Shown here: one piece after another, positions 1 through 8,362 of the stretch
How the letters are laid out: every line of letters begins with the position of its first letter
How positions within the stretch are numbered: position 1 is the stretch's first letter
NCBI GenBank assembly: GCA_965214235.1
Contig: CBDCBH010000003.1
Coordinates: 1-64,000, forward strand
From: Ilyomonas sp965214235
GTDB taxonomy: Bacteria > Bacteroidota > Bacteroidia > Chitinophagales > Chitinophagaceae
Length of the DNA stretch: 64,000 nt
Direction: 5' to 3'
Made by a program: the position numbers and the translations under genes
The notes under the pieces: generated by a model
What the model saw: only the letters and a program-made list of their open reading frames with translations
Databases searched by the model: none
What the model was told of the DNA's origin: nothing

Positions 1-1
1 G

Positions 2-136
2 AAAGAATATTTTATTGTAAATCCAGCCAACAGAAATGTTCTGGCTTACTCATTACGAAATGGCGTTTACGGAATAATGTATAATGAAGACGGACGTTTT
101 GCATCATCCTTATTAGGTTTGGAGTTTTGTTTTTAA
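2..136 (+). CDS. C-terminal end of a Uma2-like (DUF820) nuclease family protein, 5' end outside the window
   Basis: An open frame enters the window at base 2 and ends with TAA at 134-136, leaving 44 residues. The fragment begins KEYFIVNPANRNVLAYSLRN and ends with a GLEFCF-type tail. This pattern (EY.IV.P....V..Y.L..G.Y, then a serine pair and G.EF at the end) resembles the last beta strands of the Uma2/DUF820 family, a PD-(D/E)XK-like fold of uncertain cellular role. The catalytic residues would lie upstream and cannot be seen. Its stop overlaps the stop of the convergent amidohydrolase by two bases. Family assignment rests on a short tail only. Confidence 0.55.
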   Translation, partial: KEYFIVNPANRNVLAYSLRNGVYGIMYNEDGRFASSLLGLEFCF

Positions 137-1305
137 ATCAATTTTTTTACTTCACTCAAATCTTCTTTCAACAATAAAACACCAGGTTGTTTACCTTTTT
201 CAAAACTTCCTAACTGATGATCCATATTCAAAGCTTTTGCACCGTTATAAGTGGCAAACTGAAGCAATTGCCCGATAGTAACAAATGGAAAATATTTTCG
301 CAAGCTTTTCATTTCATCTAATAAATTTAAACTCTGGTTGCTGGCTAAACTATCTGTTCCCAACACAATAGAGCAATTATTTTTTAATAGCATTTCCAAA
401 GGCGGTACTGCATCTTCAATGTATAAATTGGCATTTATACAAACACAAAAAAATAAGTTCTGATTGCTCTCTTGAACCTTTTTTTTTGCATACAATACAT
501 CTTCTTCTTTAGTGAATGTATTGTGTACCAGCATTATGTTGCGGGCACTATTTAACTTTGAAAAATATGTTTGTAAACTGCTTTCTCCCGAAGGAAAAAA
601 ATGACTGTTATCCATCTTCATCAGGTTGTACATGCGCATAAAATCGCCACCTCCTTGCATGAATAATTCATCTTCAAAAGGCGCCTCCTGATTGTGTATG
701 CTTGCTGTTTTATTTTGAAAATAAGGATGCAACAATTGCCACAATTTTTGAGAAACAGAATATGGCGCATGAGGTACAATTGAGGTTAATGGTGGATGGT
801 TGGTAGTTGATGGCTGGTTGAATAAATTATAAATGCTTAACGAATGGTTTAACCTTGCTTCCGCCACTTCAGGCAGCCAGCCGCTGACTTCAATAAAGTT
901 ATAATACCGAAGATTGCCTTTTTGCTTTTTCGGAAGGGTAAGCGTATTGTTGCAAATATCGCCTACAGCAACAATGCCATTGCGAATCATCTCATCTTCT
1001 GCTTTATCAATCGATTCATAAATTTGCTCTTCACTAAAATTACGCTTGGTTACAACAGAAAAAACAAAATCAACCAACCCGGTTTTTTCAGGTATCAATC
1101 CACGCATGTGGCTTAACTCCAAATGACAATGACAATTGATAAAGCCAGGGCATAAAATACCTTCTTTATACTGTATGTCATCGCTTACATCTTCAGTTGA
1201 AACAACGTTTTCTATTGTTCCGCTTTCATCAACAATCAACACTTTATTTTGAAGTAAAAGAAAACCATCAAACAAAAAAGGAGAAGAATATTTTCTGTAA
1301 TTCAC
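133..1305 (-). CDS. Metal-dependent amidohydrolase (cytosine/SAH deaminase-like superfamily)
   Basis: A 390-residue cytosolic hydrolase of the amidohydrolase superfamily. It shows the metal-binding HxH at H59/H61 (CHCHLELSH), HAPYS at H179, HNQE at H204/E207, a fourth histidine at H261 (VHNTF) and the catalytic aspartate in LGTDSLASN at D318. The ring of motifs matches the deaminase branch (S-adenosylhomocysteine, guanine or aminodeoxyfutalosine deaminases). In menaquinone-making Bacteroidota a relative could act in the futalosine pathway, but no other pathway gene is nearby, so the substrate is not assigned. Residues 163-174 (NQPSTTNHPPLT) are encoded by a 7-bp-period repeat tract (786-820) and look like an insertion just before the HAPYS motif. 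It is convergent with the Uma2-like gene and divergent from the TonB receptor. Confidence 0.8.
   Translation of the reverse strand: MNYRKYSSPFLFDGFLLLQNKVLIVDESGTIENVVSTEDVSDDIQYKEGILCPGFINCHCHLELSHMRGLIPEKTGLVDFVFSVVTKRNFSEEQIYESIDKAEDEMIRNGIVAVGDICNNTLTLPKKQKGNLRYYNFIEVSGWLPEVAEARLNHSLSIYNLFNQPSTTNHPPLTSIVPHAPYSVSQKLWQLLHPYFQNKTASIHNQEAPFEDELFMQGGGDFMRMYNLMKMDNSHFFPSGESSLQTYFSKLNSARNIMLVHNTFTKEEDVLYAKKKVQESNQNLFFCVCINANLYIEDAVPPLEMLLKNNCSIVLGTDSLASNQSLNLLDEMKSLRKYFPFVTIGQLLQFATYNGAKALNMDHQLGSFEKGKQPGVLLLKEDLSEVKKLI
786..820 (+). repeat. Heptameric repeat tract inside the amidohydrolase gene
   Basis: Five consecutive 7-base units can be read: TTAATGG, TGGATGG, TTGGTAG, TTGATGG, CTGGTTG. The units are degenerate but the 7-base phase holds through the tract. 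It is translated on the minus strand as residues 163-174 of the amidohydrolase. Similar tracts occur at 11076-11117, 12435-12476 and 63547-63574. Confidence 0.6.
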
Positions 1306-1402
1306 AACTTATTTTTTAATCAATCACAACCGTAAATCTACTATCCCTTCGCCATCATTTTTACTTTTAATTTATCATTCTATAAAAATATTTATAAAAT
1401 AA

Positions 1403-1434
1403 TTTGGTTTATACTATAAACTAATCTACGTTTG
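1403..1434 (+). promoter_or_regulatory. Bacteroidota-type promoter of the TonB-dependent receptor
   Basis: TTTG at 1403-1406 and TACGTTTG at 1427-1434 fit the -33 (TTTG) and -7 (TAnnTTTG) consensus with 20 bases between them. Transcription should begin near 1438-1441. This supports the ATG at 1452 as the start of the receptor gene, because the upstream in-frame GTG at 1434 lies within the promoter. Confidence 0.75.
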
Positions 1435-1451
1435 TGTTGTCAATTTATTTT

Positions 1452-3701
1452 ATGAAACCAACTTTTATTATATCCCTTCTGTTAACAACCATTTTCGCTG
1501 CTCACGCACAAGTAAAAATTTCAGGAACGGTGAAAGATGCGAGAGGTAAAAAACTAATTGGTGCCAGCATCACTTTAAAAGATACTTATGATGGAGTAAC
1601 CACCGATTCGAGCGGCAATTATTCATTTATTACTACAGAAACCGGCGCACATATTTTAAGCGCGACAACGGTTGGTTTTTCAACCGTAAACCAAAACATC
1701 AACATTGCAAATGAACCCCTTACCATCAACTTTTCTATTAAAGAAGAAATTAATGAGCTAAAGGCTGTAACCGTTACTGCGGGCGCGTTTGCAGCTGGTG
1801 ATAGCAAGCGTGCTGTTACTGTTTTAAACTCCATAGATGTGGCAACAGTTGGCGGTGGTAACGCCGACATTACATCTGCTATCAAAACACTGCCCGGTGC
1901 GCAGCAGGTGGGCGAACAGGAAGGTTTGTTTGTGCGTGGCGGCGCAGGTTACGAAACCAAACAATTTATAGATGGTACATTGGTGAACAACCCTTATTTT
2001 GCCAGCGTCCCCGACATTGCAAGCCGTGGCCGGTTTTTACCTTTTTTATTTAAAGGAACGGTGTTCAGCACAGGCGGTTATTCGGCATTGTACGGTCAGG
2101 CTTTATCTTCTGTAGTTATTTTAGAATCTATTGACCTGCCCGAAAAAACGGCTACCAACGTTTCCATTTCGCCGCTGTTTTTAGGTGCAGGCATTCAATA
2201 TTTGAATAAAAAGAAAACCGCTTCCTGGGGCTTTAATTATGGCTATACTAACCTCATTGCTTACTTCAATATTGTAAAACAAACACCTGATTTTTTTAAG
2301 ATGCCGCAGTTGCAAAATGCCGATGCAAATTTTCGCATTAAAACAAAAAACGGCGGCATGATAAAATACTATACAACCTTTGGCACGAGCGATTTGGGTT
2401 TGCGCCGTCCCGATATAGATAGCACCGTTTTAAAAGACGCTTTCCGCATTAAAAATACCAATTGGTATAACAATGTAAGCTGGCGCGAAAATTTAGGAAA
2501 AGGCTGGAAAATGAACCTTGGCAGCGGATTTAGCACCAACAAGGATAATGTTACTCAACAACTGCAAAATGCAATGAACCAACCCCAGTATTTTGACCCG
2601 AGTAAGTTTTGGCTGTACTATAAAAACTTTGGATTGCAAAGGTTGGATAATGTTGCGCAAATAAAAGCCGTTTTTGAAAAGAAATTATCCGGCATTAATG
2701 CTATACGCTTTGGTGGTGAGTATTGGAATTCGGTAAGTAAATTTAATTTCAACGATTCGGCTTATAAATTAGCTGATAACTATCAAGCTTTGTTTGCTGA
2801 AACCGATATATATATCACCAATAACTTAGCATTGAAGCTGGGTGCGCGTTTCGAGCATTCATCAGTTATTAATAAAATGAATTTAGCACCCCGTGTTTCG
2901 TTGGCTTATAAAGTAGGCGAAGGCGCCTCTGTATCGGCTGCCTATGGTACTTTTTATCAGAAGCCAGAGAACAGCCAATTGTTTTACACACGCAATTTAG
3001 GTTACACCGAAGCCACGCATTATATTGTAAATTATCAGAAGCTTACAAACGATAGAATCTTTCGTGTTGAGGCTTATTACAAGAAGTATAACGACCTTGT
3101 AAAAACAGTTCCGCGCAACTATCAATTCGCCACTTACAACAACAGCGGAAGCGGCTATGCGCAAGGTGTTGAGTTATTTTTCAGAGATAAAAAAAGCTTT
3201 AAGAATTTAGACTACTGGGTGAGCTATTCTTATTTGGATACGAAGCGCGACTATTTAAATTATCCGGGACAATTACAACCCAATTTTGCTGCAAACCACA
3301 CACTTTCATTAGTAGTAAAACGCTTTATTATGAAGTGGAAAACCGGCATCAGCGGCACATATAGTTTTGCTACCGGTCGTCCTTTTTATAACCTGCAGTA
3401 TGATTATGCAAACAACAAATATTTTCTTGCCGACCAGGGCAAAACAAAACCTTACAACACACTTGGATTAAGTGTTTATTATGTGCCTTCGGTTGGTAAA
3501 ACCAATGCAAAAACAAACACGGTGCTGTTTGCCAGTGTCACCAATGCGTTGGGTTACAATTTAGTATATGGCTACAATTATTCGTTTAACGGAATGAACA
3601 GAGAAGCCATCAATCCGCCGGCAAAACGGTTTTATTTTATCGGTGCTTTTTTTAGCTGGGGAATTGATCGCTCACAGGATGCGATTAACGGAAACCTGTA
3701 A
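1452..3701 (+). CDS. TonB-dependent outer-membrane receptor with N-terminal carboxypeptidase-regulatory-like domain
   Basis: A 749-residue outer-membrane receptor. A signal peptide (MKPTFIISLLLTTIFAAHAQ) is followed by a CarboxypepD_reg-like beta domain at about 22-105 (VKISGTVKDARGKKLIGASI), a plug domain at about 115-225 with the GLFVRGGAGYETKQFIDGT segment, and a beta barrel to the C terminus with repeated aromatic strand patterns. Such receptors import large or scarce ligands with TonB energy; the ligand cannot be read from sequence. No SusD partner follows, so it is a stand-alone receptor. The ATG at 1452 is preferred over the GTG at 1434 because a good promoter ends at 1434 and the signal peptide begins at the ATG. 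Two small genes follow on the same strand. Confidence 0.88.
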   Translation: MKPTFIISLLLTTIFAAHAQVKISGTVKDARGKKLIGASITLKDTYDGVTTDSSGNYSFITTETGAHILSATTVGFSTVNQNINIANEPLTINFSIKEEINELKAVTVTAGAFAAGDSKRAVTVLNSIDVATVGGGNADITSAIKTLPGAQQVGEQEGLFVRGGAGYETKQFIDGTLVNNPYFASVPDIASRGRFLPFLFKGTVFSTGGYSALYGQALSSVVILESIDLPEKTATNVSISPLFLGAGIQYLNKKKTASWGFNYGYTNLIAYFNIVKQTPDFFKMPQLQNADANFRIKTKNGGMIKYYTTFGTSDLGLRRPDIDSTVLKDAFRIKNTNWYNNVSWRENLGKGWKMNLGSGFSTNKDNVTQQLQNAMNQPQYFDPSKFWLYYKNFGLQRLDNVAQIKAVFEKKLSGINAIRFGGEYWNSVSKFNFNDSAYKLADNYQALFAETDIYITNNLALKLGARFEHSSVINKMNLAPRVSLAYKVGEGASVSAAYGTFYQKPENSQLFYTRNLGYTEATHYIVNYQKLTNDRIFRVEAYYKKYNDLVKTVPRNYQFATYNNSGSGYAQGVELFFRDKKSFKNLDYWVSYSYLDTKRDYLNYPGQLQPNFAANHTLSLVVKRFIMKWKTGISGTYSFATGRPFYNLQYDYANNKYFLADQGKTKPYNTLGLSVYYVPSVGKTNAKTNTVLFASVTNALGYNLVYGYNYSFNGMNREAINPPAKRFYFIGAFFSWGIDRSQDAINGNL

Positions 3702-3765
3702 TATTGAATATTATCGTTTACTTATTACTAAATCTTACTTATTCAATTTTAAATCATTAATTATC

Positions 3766-4038
3766 ATGGAAAACGAACAAAAAAATAACAATATGCTTTG
3801 GCAAATCGCCAAGCGAAGAGCCGGTTTTAAAGCAAGCCTTTTGGTTTATGTTCTTGTAAACCTTTTGCTTGTTATTATCTGGTATCTAACAACCGGCAGA
3901 GGTTCTTATTTCTGGCCAGTGTGGTCTGTGCTTGGCTGGGGCATCGGGATAATTGCACAATATATCGGCGCCTATCATTATACCCAAATTTTCTCTGCTG
4001 AAAAAGAATATGAAAAACTAAAGCAAACTATTAAGTAA
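3766..4038 (+). CDS. Small 2TM-domain membrane protein
   Basis: A 90-residue protein. Residues about 1-20 are polar (MENEQKNNN) followed by WQIAKRRAGFK, then two hydrophobic helices (about 22-42 and 52-72) and a charged tail EKEYEKLKQTIK. This is the layout of the 2TM domain family common in Bacteroidota, where it is found alone or attached to histidine kinases and regulators. The ATG at 3766 is chosen because upstream codons in the same frame overlap the receptor gene and show no conserved features. Function is unknown. Confidence 0.75.
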   Translation: MENEQKNNNMLWQIAKRRAGFKASLLVYVLVNLLLVIIWYLTTGRGSYFWPVWSVLGWGIGIIAQYIGAYHYTQIFSAEKEYEKLKQTIK

Positions 4039-4102
4039 GATTAAAATATTATTCATTCTCTTTTAAATATTACATACCAATCACACAATAAAAACAAACA
4101 AA

Positions 4103-4729
4103 ATGAAACAGTTTATTCTCTCAATTGTAATGCTGGCAAGCGTAGCAGCATTTTCGCAAAGTGACAAATACGCGCAAGCAATGCAGAAAAATTTAGCCAT
4201 GCTCGACTCTGCAAAAACAAGTGCTGACCTGAATGCAGCATCGGCAGCATTTGAGCGTGTAGGCGCTGCCGAAAAAACTCAGTGGCTGCCTTATTACTGG
4301 GCTGCATTGGCAAAGGTTCGCACAGGCTGGGTTGATAATACCGCTGATAAAGACAAGCTGGCTGAAGAAACAAAAGCCATAATAACAAAAGGCGAAGCCA
4401 TCAATCAAAATTCAGAGTTTCAATCACTTCGTGATATGGCTGCTGTGCAACAAATGATGGTTGACCCACAGAACCGTTGGCAAACCTATGGAACCGAAGC
4501 TGCTACGGCGTTACAAAAAGGTATGCAGATAGACCCTAAAAACCCGCGCCTTTATTATCTGCAAGGCATGAGTGTGTTTAACACGCCAGAACAATTTGGC
4601 GGTGGTAAAGACAAAGCAAAACCCATTTTCCAGCAGGCAGCAGATTTGTTCAAAACAGAAGAAAAAAAGCCGTTGTATCCAACATGGGGTGCTGATCAGA
4701 ATGATAAGATGCTGGCGCAATGTCAATAA
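4103..4729 (+). CDS. Secreted TPR-like protein of unknown function
   Basis: A 208-residue protein with a signal peptide (MKQFILSIVMLASVAAFSQ) that places it in the periplasm. The rest is helical with alternating alanine-rich pairs: a first unit near 25-75 (LDSAKTSADLNAASAAFERV), a middle unit around NQNSEFQSLRDMAAVQQMM, and a last unit (GMQIDPKNPRLYYLQGMSVF) that reads as a tetratricopeptide repeat. It lacks catalytic motifs. It sits between the 2TM gene and the paralogous membrane-protein operon and may be cotranscribed with either. Confidence 0.7.
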   Translation: MKQFILSIVMLASVAAFSQSDKYAQAMQKNLAMLDSAKTSADLNAASAAFERVGAAEKTQWLPYYWAALAKVRTGWVDNTADKDKLAEETKAIITKGEAINQNSEFQSLRDMAAVQQMMVDPQNRWQTYGTEAATALQKGMQIDPKNPRLYYLQGMSVFNTPEQFGGGKDKAKPIFQQAADLFKTEEKKPLYPTWGADQNDKMLAQCQ

Positions 4730-4798
4730 ATTTTTTCGCTGCTGCAAACAAAGTGGCGGTGTAACAGTTCCTACTGTTTTGGGTTAAACTTTATATAC

Positions 4799-5404
4799 AT
4801 GCAAGGAGAAGAAAAAGAATTTTCGCCGCAGCAAAGTCTGCGGCTTATTCACAGGATGATAGAAACCAGCAAGAATACAATTGGTAATGATAGTCCTTAC
4901 TTTTTACTATGGGGTTGGGCGGTACTCATTGGCTGCCTGCTGCAATATTATTTGAAAGTGATTGCCGGGTATCCGAAATACTATTATGTTTGGCTAATAA
5001 CTCCTGTAGCACTTATTGTCCAATTTTTTCTTATTTACAGAGGTAAGAAATATGAAAAGGTAAAAACGTTTATTGACGAAGCCAATGCTTATTTATGGAC
5101 AGCTATCAGTTTATCTTTTCTGGTGCTGGCATTTGTATTTACCCGCATTGGCTGGCAGTATTGTTTTCCATTTTATATTTTACTGTATGGCATCGGCACA
5201 TTTATATCTGGCAGCCTTATTAAATTTAAGCCGCTGGTTGTAGGCGGCTTATTTTGTTTTCCATTAGTAGCAATATCGGCTTATACCAGCTACGATACGC
5301 AAACGCTTCTTACTGCGTTTGCTGTACTTATCAGCTATATCGTGCCGGGGCATATCCTGCGTTACCAGTATCAAAAACATGCATCTATAATACACTCGTT
5401 ATGA
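4799..5404 (+). CDS. Polytopic membrane protein, first of a tandem paralogous pair
   Basis: A 201-residue inner-membrane protein with an N-terminal cytosolic segment (FSPQQSLRLIHRMIETSKN) and about five to six hydrophobic helices ending with a basic tail (GHILRYQYQKH). It aligns by eye along its whole length with the next gene: shared blocks are the FS.Q.SL.LI..MI segment, LYGIGTFISG versus IYGIPTFSTG, F.P..VGG, and PGHILRYQYQK versus PGLILQRRYLK. The pair therefore arose by duplication. Its stop overlaps the next start by the ATGA arrangement, which indicates translational coupling. Function is not known; it is likely the target or partner of the winged-helix regulator at the end of the operon. 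Confidence 0.75.
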   Translation: MQGEEKEFSPQQSLRLIHRMIETSKNTIGNDSPYFLLWGWAVLIGCLLQYYLKVIAGYPKYYYVWLITPVALIVQFFLIYRGKKYEKVKTFIDEANAYLWTAISLSFLVLAFVFTRIGWQYCFPFYILLYGIGTFISGSLIKFKPLVVGGLFCFPLVAISAYTSYDTQTLLTAFAVLISYIVPGHILRYQYQKHASIIHSL

Positions 5405-6018
5405 CAGAACAGGAAGAAGTGTTTTTTAGCGAACAGGAAAGCTTGCACTTAATCACGCAAATGATTAACAAAGCCAAGTGCGATTTTATCGAAACGGGCA
5501 TTAGCGCGCTGATGTGGGGCAGCATTGTTACCTTTTGCGCACTGGTGCAGTTTGCTTCTTATTATGTTGCCATTCCTTGGGCAAACGGCATTTGGATACT
5601 CACCTTTTTTGCTGTGATTCCGCAAATAATTATTTCGTTCAGAGAAAACAAAAAAAAGAAGTTCAAAACGCATAACGAAGATGCGATGGGCGGCATCTGG
5701 ATTGCGTTTGGGATCAGCATGTTTTTACTTAATTTTTATGTTTCTTCCCTACATGTGCCTTACGATAAGCTTCAAACTAATGTTCTCTTTCTTATTATTT
5801 ACGGCATTCCTACTTTTTCTACCGGCTTTGCCCGTCGTTTTACACCCATGCTTGTTGGCGGCATTTCCTGCTGGGTGTTTGCTATCATCAGCCTTTACGT
5901 AGCTTATCCTTACACCATGCTTCTTGTAGCAGGCGGCGCCCAGCTGGCTTGGTTTATTCCGGGTTTGATTTTACAGCGCAGGTACTTGAAAGCAAAGAGA
6001 GGACAGCAGCATGTTTAA
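5401..6018 (+). CDS. Polytopic membrane protein, second of the tandem paralogous pair
   Basis: A 205-residue paralogue of the preceding gene, starting at the ATG of an ATGA overlap (5401-5404). The N-terminal segment FSEQESLHLITQMINKAK corresponds to FSPQQSLRLIHRMIETSK of its neighbour. Several transmembrane helices follow, and the C terminus is basic (LQRRYLKAKRGQQHV). Its end overlaps the winged-helix regulator by eight bases (6011-6018). No enzymatic motifs are visible. Confidence 0.75.
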   Translation: MTEQEEVFFSEQESLHLITQMINKAKCDFIETGISALMWGSIVTFCALVQFASYYVAIPWANGIWILTFFAVIPQIIISFRENKKKKFKTHNEDAMGGIWIAFGISMFLLNFYVSSLHVPYDKLQTNVLFLIIYGIPTFSTGFARRFTPMLVGGISCWVFAIISLYVAYPYTMLLVAGGAQLAWFIPGLILQRRYLKAKRGQQHV

Positions 6019-6313
6019 CGATTTGGATCCTATATTACATTCACAATTGCGCCTTGCCGTTATGAGTTTGCTCATTAGCGTAAAGGAAGCCGAGTTTACT
6101 TTTATTAAAGAAAAAACAAACGCTACGGCTGGTAATTTGAGTGTTCAGATACAGAAACTGAAAGACGCCGGTTATATTGATGTTACCAAAGAATTTAAAG
6201 ACAATTATCCAAACACTTCCTGCAAGATAACAAAGCAAGGTATTAAAGCATTTCAAAGCTATGTGGCTTCGTTACAACAGTATCTGAACGCTGGCAAACA
6301 AGCGTTGAAGTAG
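6011..6313 (+). CDS. Winged-helix transcriptional regulator (MarR/PadR-like, HTH_27 type)
   Basis: A 100-residue single-domain DNA-binding protein. It begins with FNDLDPILHSQLRLAVMSLL, the typical opening of this short regulator group, followed by a recognition helix region (KTNATAGNLSVQIQKLKDAG) and a beta wing (YIDVTKEFKDNYPNTSCKIT), then a C-terminal helix likely used for dimerisation. It overlaps the upstream membrane-protein gene by eight bases, so it is translated from the same message. It probably regulates its own operon; no ligand domain is present. Confidence 0.8.
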   Translation: MFNDLDPILHSQLRLAVMSLLISVKEAEFTFIKEKTNATAGNLSVQIQKLKDAGYIDVTKEFKDNYPNTSCKITKQGIKAFQSYVASLQQYLNAGKQALK

Positions 6314-6506
6314 CCAGCAATATTAGCTTTGGATATGAGTTTTGCTTCTTCTTTTTCATCTATGTCTTATACCTTCTGCCCTTTCCCTCAATATCTTTGA
6401 TCTTTTTTATTTGTTACGATTCTGCTAAGTAAATTTTTTTCATCATTGATGGCTGAATGCCAATAGTTTCTTTTCTTATCATTTTATTAATTTGCAGCTT
6501 CAAATT

Positions 6507-8162
6507 ATGCTGCAACGCTTACACATTCAGAACTACGCCATCATCGACGAAATTGAAATCAATTTCTCTCATAACCTCAATATTATTACCGGCGAAACCG
6601 GTGCAGGGAAGAGTATTTTAATGGGTGCGTTAAGTCTTATTTTAGGCGAGCGCGCCGATACTGCTACCCTTATGTTTACCGATAAAAAATGTTTTGTTGA
6701 AGGCGCATTTGCAATTGATAATAAAGAAGACGTAAAAACATTTTTACATACGCATGATTTGGAAAATGAAGGCGAGTTGGTGATACGAAGAGAAATACTG
6801 CCAAGCGGAAAATCAAGAGGTTTTATAAACGATACGCCGGCAACTCTTTTTCAGCTAAAAGAACTTGCTTCATTATTAGTTGATTTGCATCGCCAGTTTG
6901 ATACGCTGGAGTTGGGCGACACCGATTTTCAGCGTGAAGTAATTGATGCGTTGGCAAAAAATGAAGATGCTTTATCATCTTATCAGAAAACCTACCGCCG
7001 ATGGCAAAAAGAGCAACGGGAATTAGAAGATGTATTGCAACAAAAAAGTTCGTTTACCAAAGAATTCGACTTTAATACTTTTTTATTTAATGAGTTGAAC
7101 GATGCTTCTTTTAAAGAAAATGAATTGGAAGAGTTAGACAATGAATTGCAACTGTTAAGCAATGCAGAAGAAATAAAAACGTCTCTTTCCAAAACTTTTT
7201 ATTCGTTAAAAGAAGGAGAAGAACCTGTTGTTGCAACGTTGAAACAGTTGGCTAATCAGCTTCAGCATTATCAATCGTTTCATACACAATTGCCTTTACT
7301 CATTCAACGTTTGCAAAGCGCACAAATAGAACTGCAGGATATTGCTGATGAAGTGGAAAGCATTAACGACAATGTAAACTTTGATGCCAAACGCATTGAT
7401 TGGATAAACGAACGATTGGCATTGGGTTATAAATTATTAAAGAAACATGGTTTATCCAACACGGCCCAACTGCTACAACTGCAAAATGAATTAGCAGGAA
7501 GACTGCAAGCCGTTATAAACATTGACGATACAATTGCAGTAAAAGAAAAAGAAGTAAGTGCGTTGTTTAAAGAAGCCATGCAGGGCGCAATGAAGTTAAA
7601 CAATATGCGGCAAAAACAAACCGAACCATTAGCCAAAGAAGTAACACGTTTGCTTACACAAGTGGGTATGCCAAATGCTCGTTTGCAAGTGCAGATAACC
7701 GAAACGCCTTTACACATTTACGGTAATAACAACATTGAGTTTTTGTTTGATGCTAACAACAGTAACCGTTTTGAGCCTTTGCGCAAAGTGGCAAGCGGCG
7801 GAGAACTAAGCCGTTTGATGCTTTGTATAAAATCGCTCGTAGCACAATCTATTGATTTGCCAACGATGATTTTTGATGAGATAGATACCGGCATTTCGGG
7901 CGAAGCTGCCAAACAAGTTGGTATTATTATGAAGGCTTTGGCTGCACAGCGGCAAGTGATTGCCATAACGCATCAGCCGCAAATTGCAGGCAGAGCCGAT
8001 GCTCATTTTTTTGTGTACAAACAAATAAAAGGAAACGCTATTAAAACCAATATCCGCCTGCTTTCGCAGGAAGAAAGAATTACAACCATTGCACAAATGT
8101 TAAGCGGCGAAAAGCCTACTGCTGCTGCATTAGAAAATGCAAGAGAAATGGTGCTGAATTAG
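6507..8162 (+). CDS. recN: DNA repair ATPase RecN
   Basis: A 551-residue SMC-like ATPase that tethers DNA ends during recombinational repair of double-strand breaks. The N terminus LQRLHIQNYAIIDEIEINF is diagnostic. Walker A is GETGAGKS at 29-36; a long coiled-coil centre follows (about 160-370, rich in E, Q and L); the ABC signature SGGELSRLML and Walker B (MIFDEIDTGISGE) lie near 430-465, and the switch ITHQPQIA near 490. Length is normal for the family. The ATG at 6507 is chosen because the earlier in-frame codon is a TTG and adds only MQLQI. It stands alone between the winged-helix gene and the histidine kinase. Confidence 0.95.
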   Translation: MLQRLHIQNYAIIDEIEINFSHNLNIITGETGAGKSILMGALSLILGERADTATLMFTDKKCFVEGAFAIDNKEDVKTFLHTHDLENEGELVIRREILPSGKSRGFINDTPATLFQLKELASLLVDLHRQFDTLELGDTDFQREVIDALAKNEDALSSYQKTYRRWQKEQRELEDVLQQKSSFTKEFDFNTFLFNELNDASFKENELEELDNELQLLSNAEEIKTSLSKTFYSLKEGEEPVVATLKQLANQLQHYQSFHTQLPLLIQRLQSAQIELQDIADEVESINDNVNFDAKRIDWINERLALGYKLLKKHGLSNTAQLLQLQNELAGRLQAVINIDDTIAVKEKEVSALFKEAMQGAMKLNNMRQKQTEPLAKEVTRLLTQVGMPNARLQVQITETPLHIYGNNNIEFLFDANNSNRFEPLRKVASGGELSRLMLCIKSLVAQSIDLPTMIFDEIDTGISGEAAKQVGIIMKALAAQRQVIAITHQPQIAGRADAHFFVYKQIKGNAIKTNIRLLSQEERITTIAQMLSGEKPTAAALENAREMVLN

Positions 8163-8362
8163 CAGTAAAACAAAAGCAAGTAAAGCGGTAAAGCCTTGTT
8201 TGTTTAACTAAAACCGCTCAATTAAAATCAACTTAAATTTTTATTTGAAAAGCTACGGCTGATAGCAGGCTGTATCATTGTTCTTTATTTTGCCAAATAG
8301 AATAATGATGAGCGATTAAGCTATTTATTCACTATGCTAAATATAATGTTGTGATAAAAGAT

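Noticed and set aside
1434..1451. GTG upstream start for the TonB receptor
   Set aside because: A -33/-7 promoter ends at 1434, so this codon would be upstream of the transcription start.
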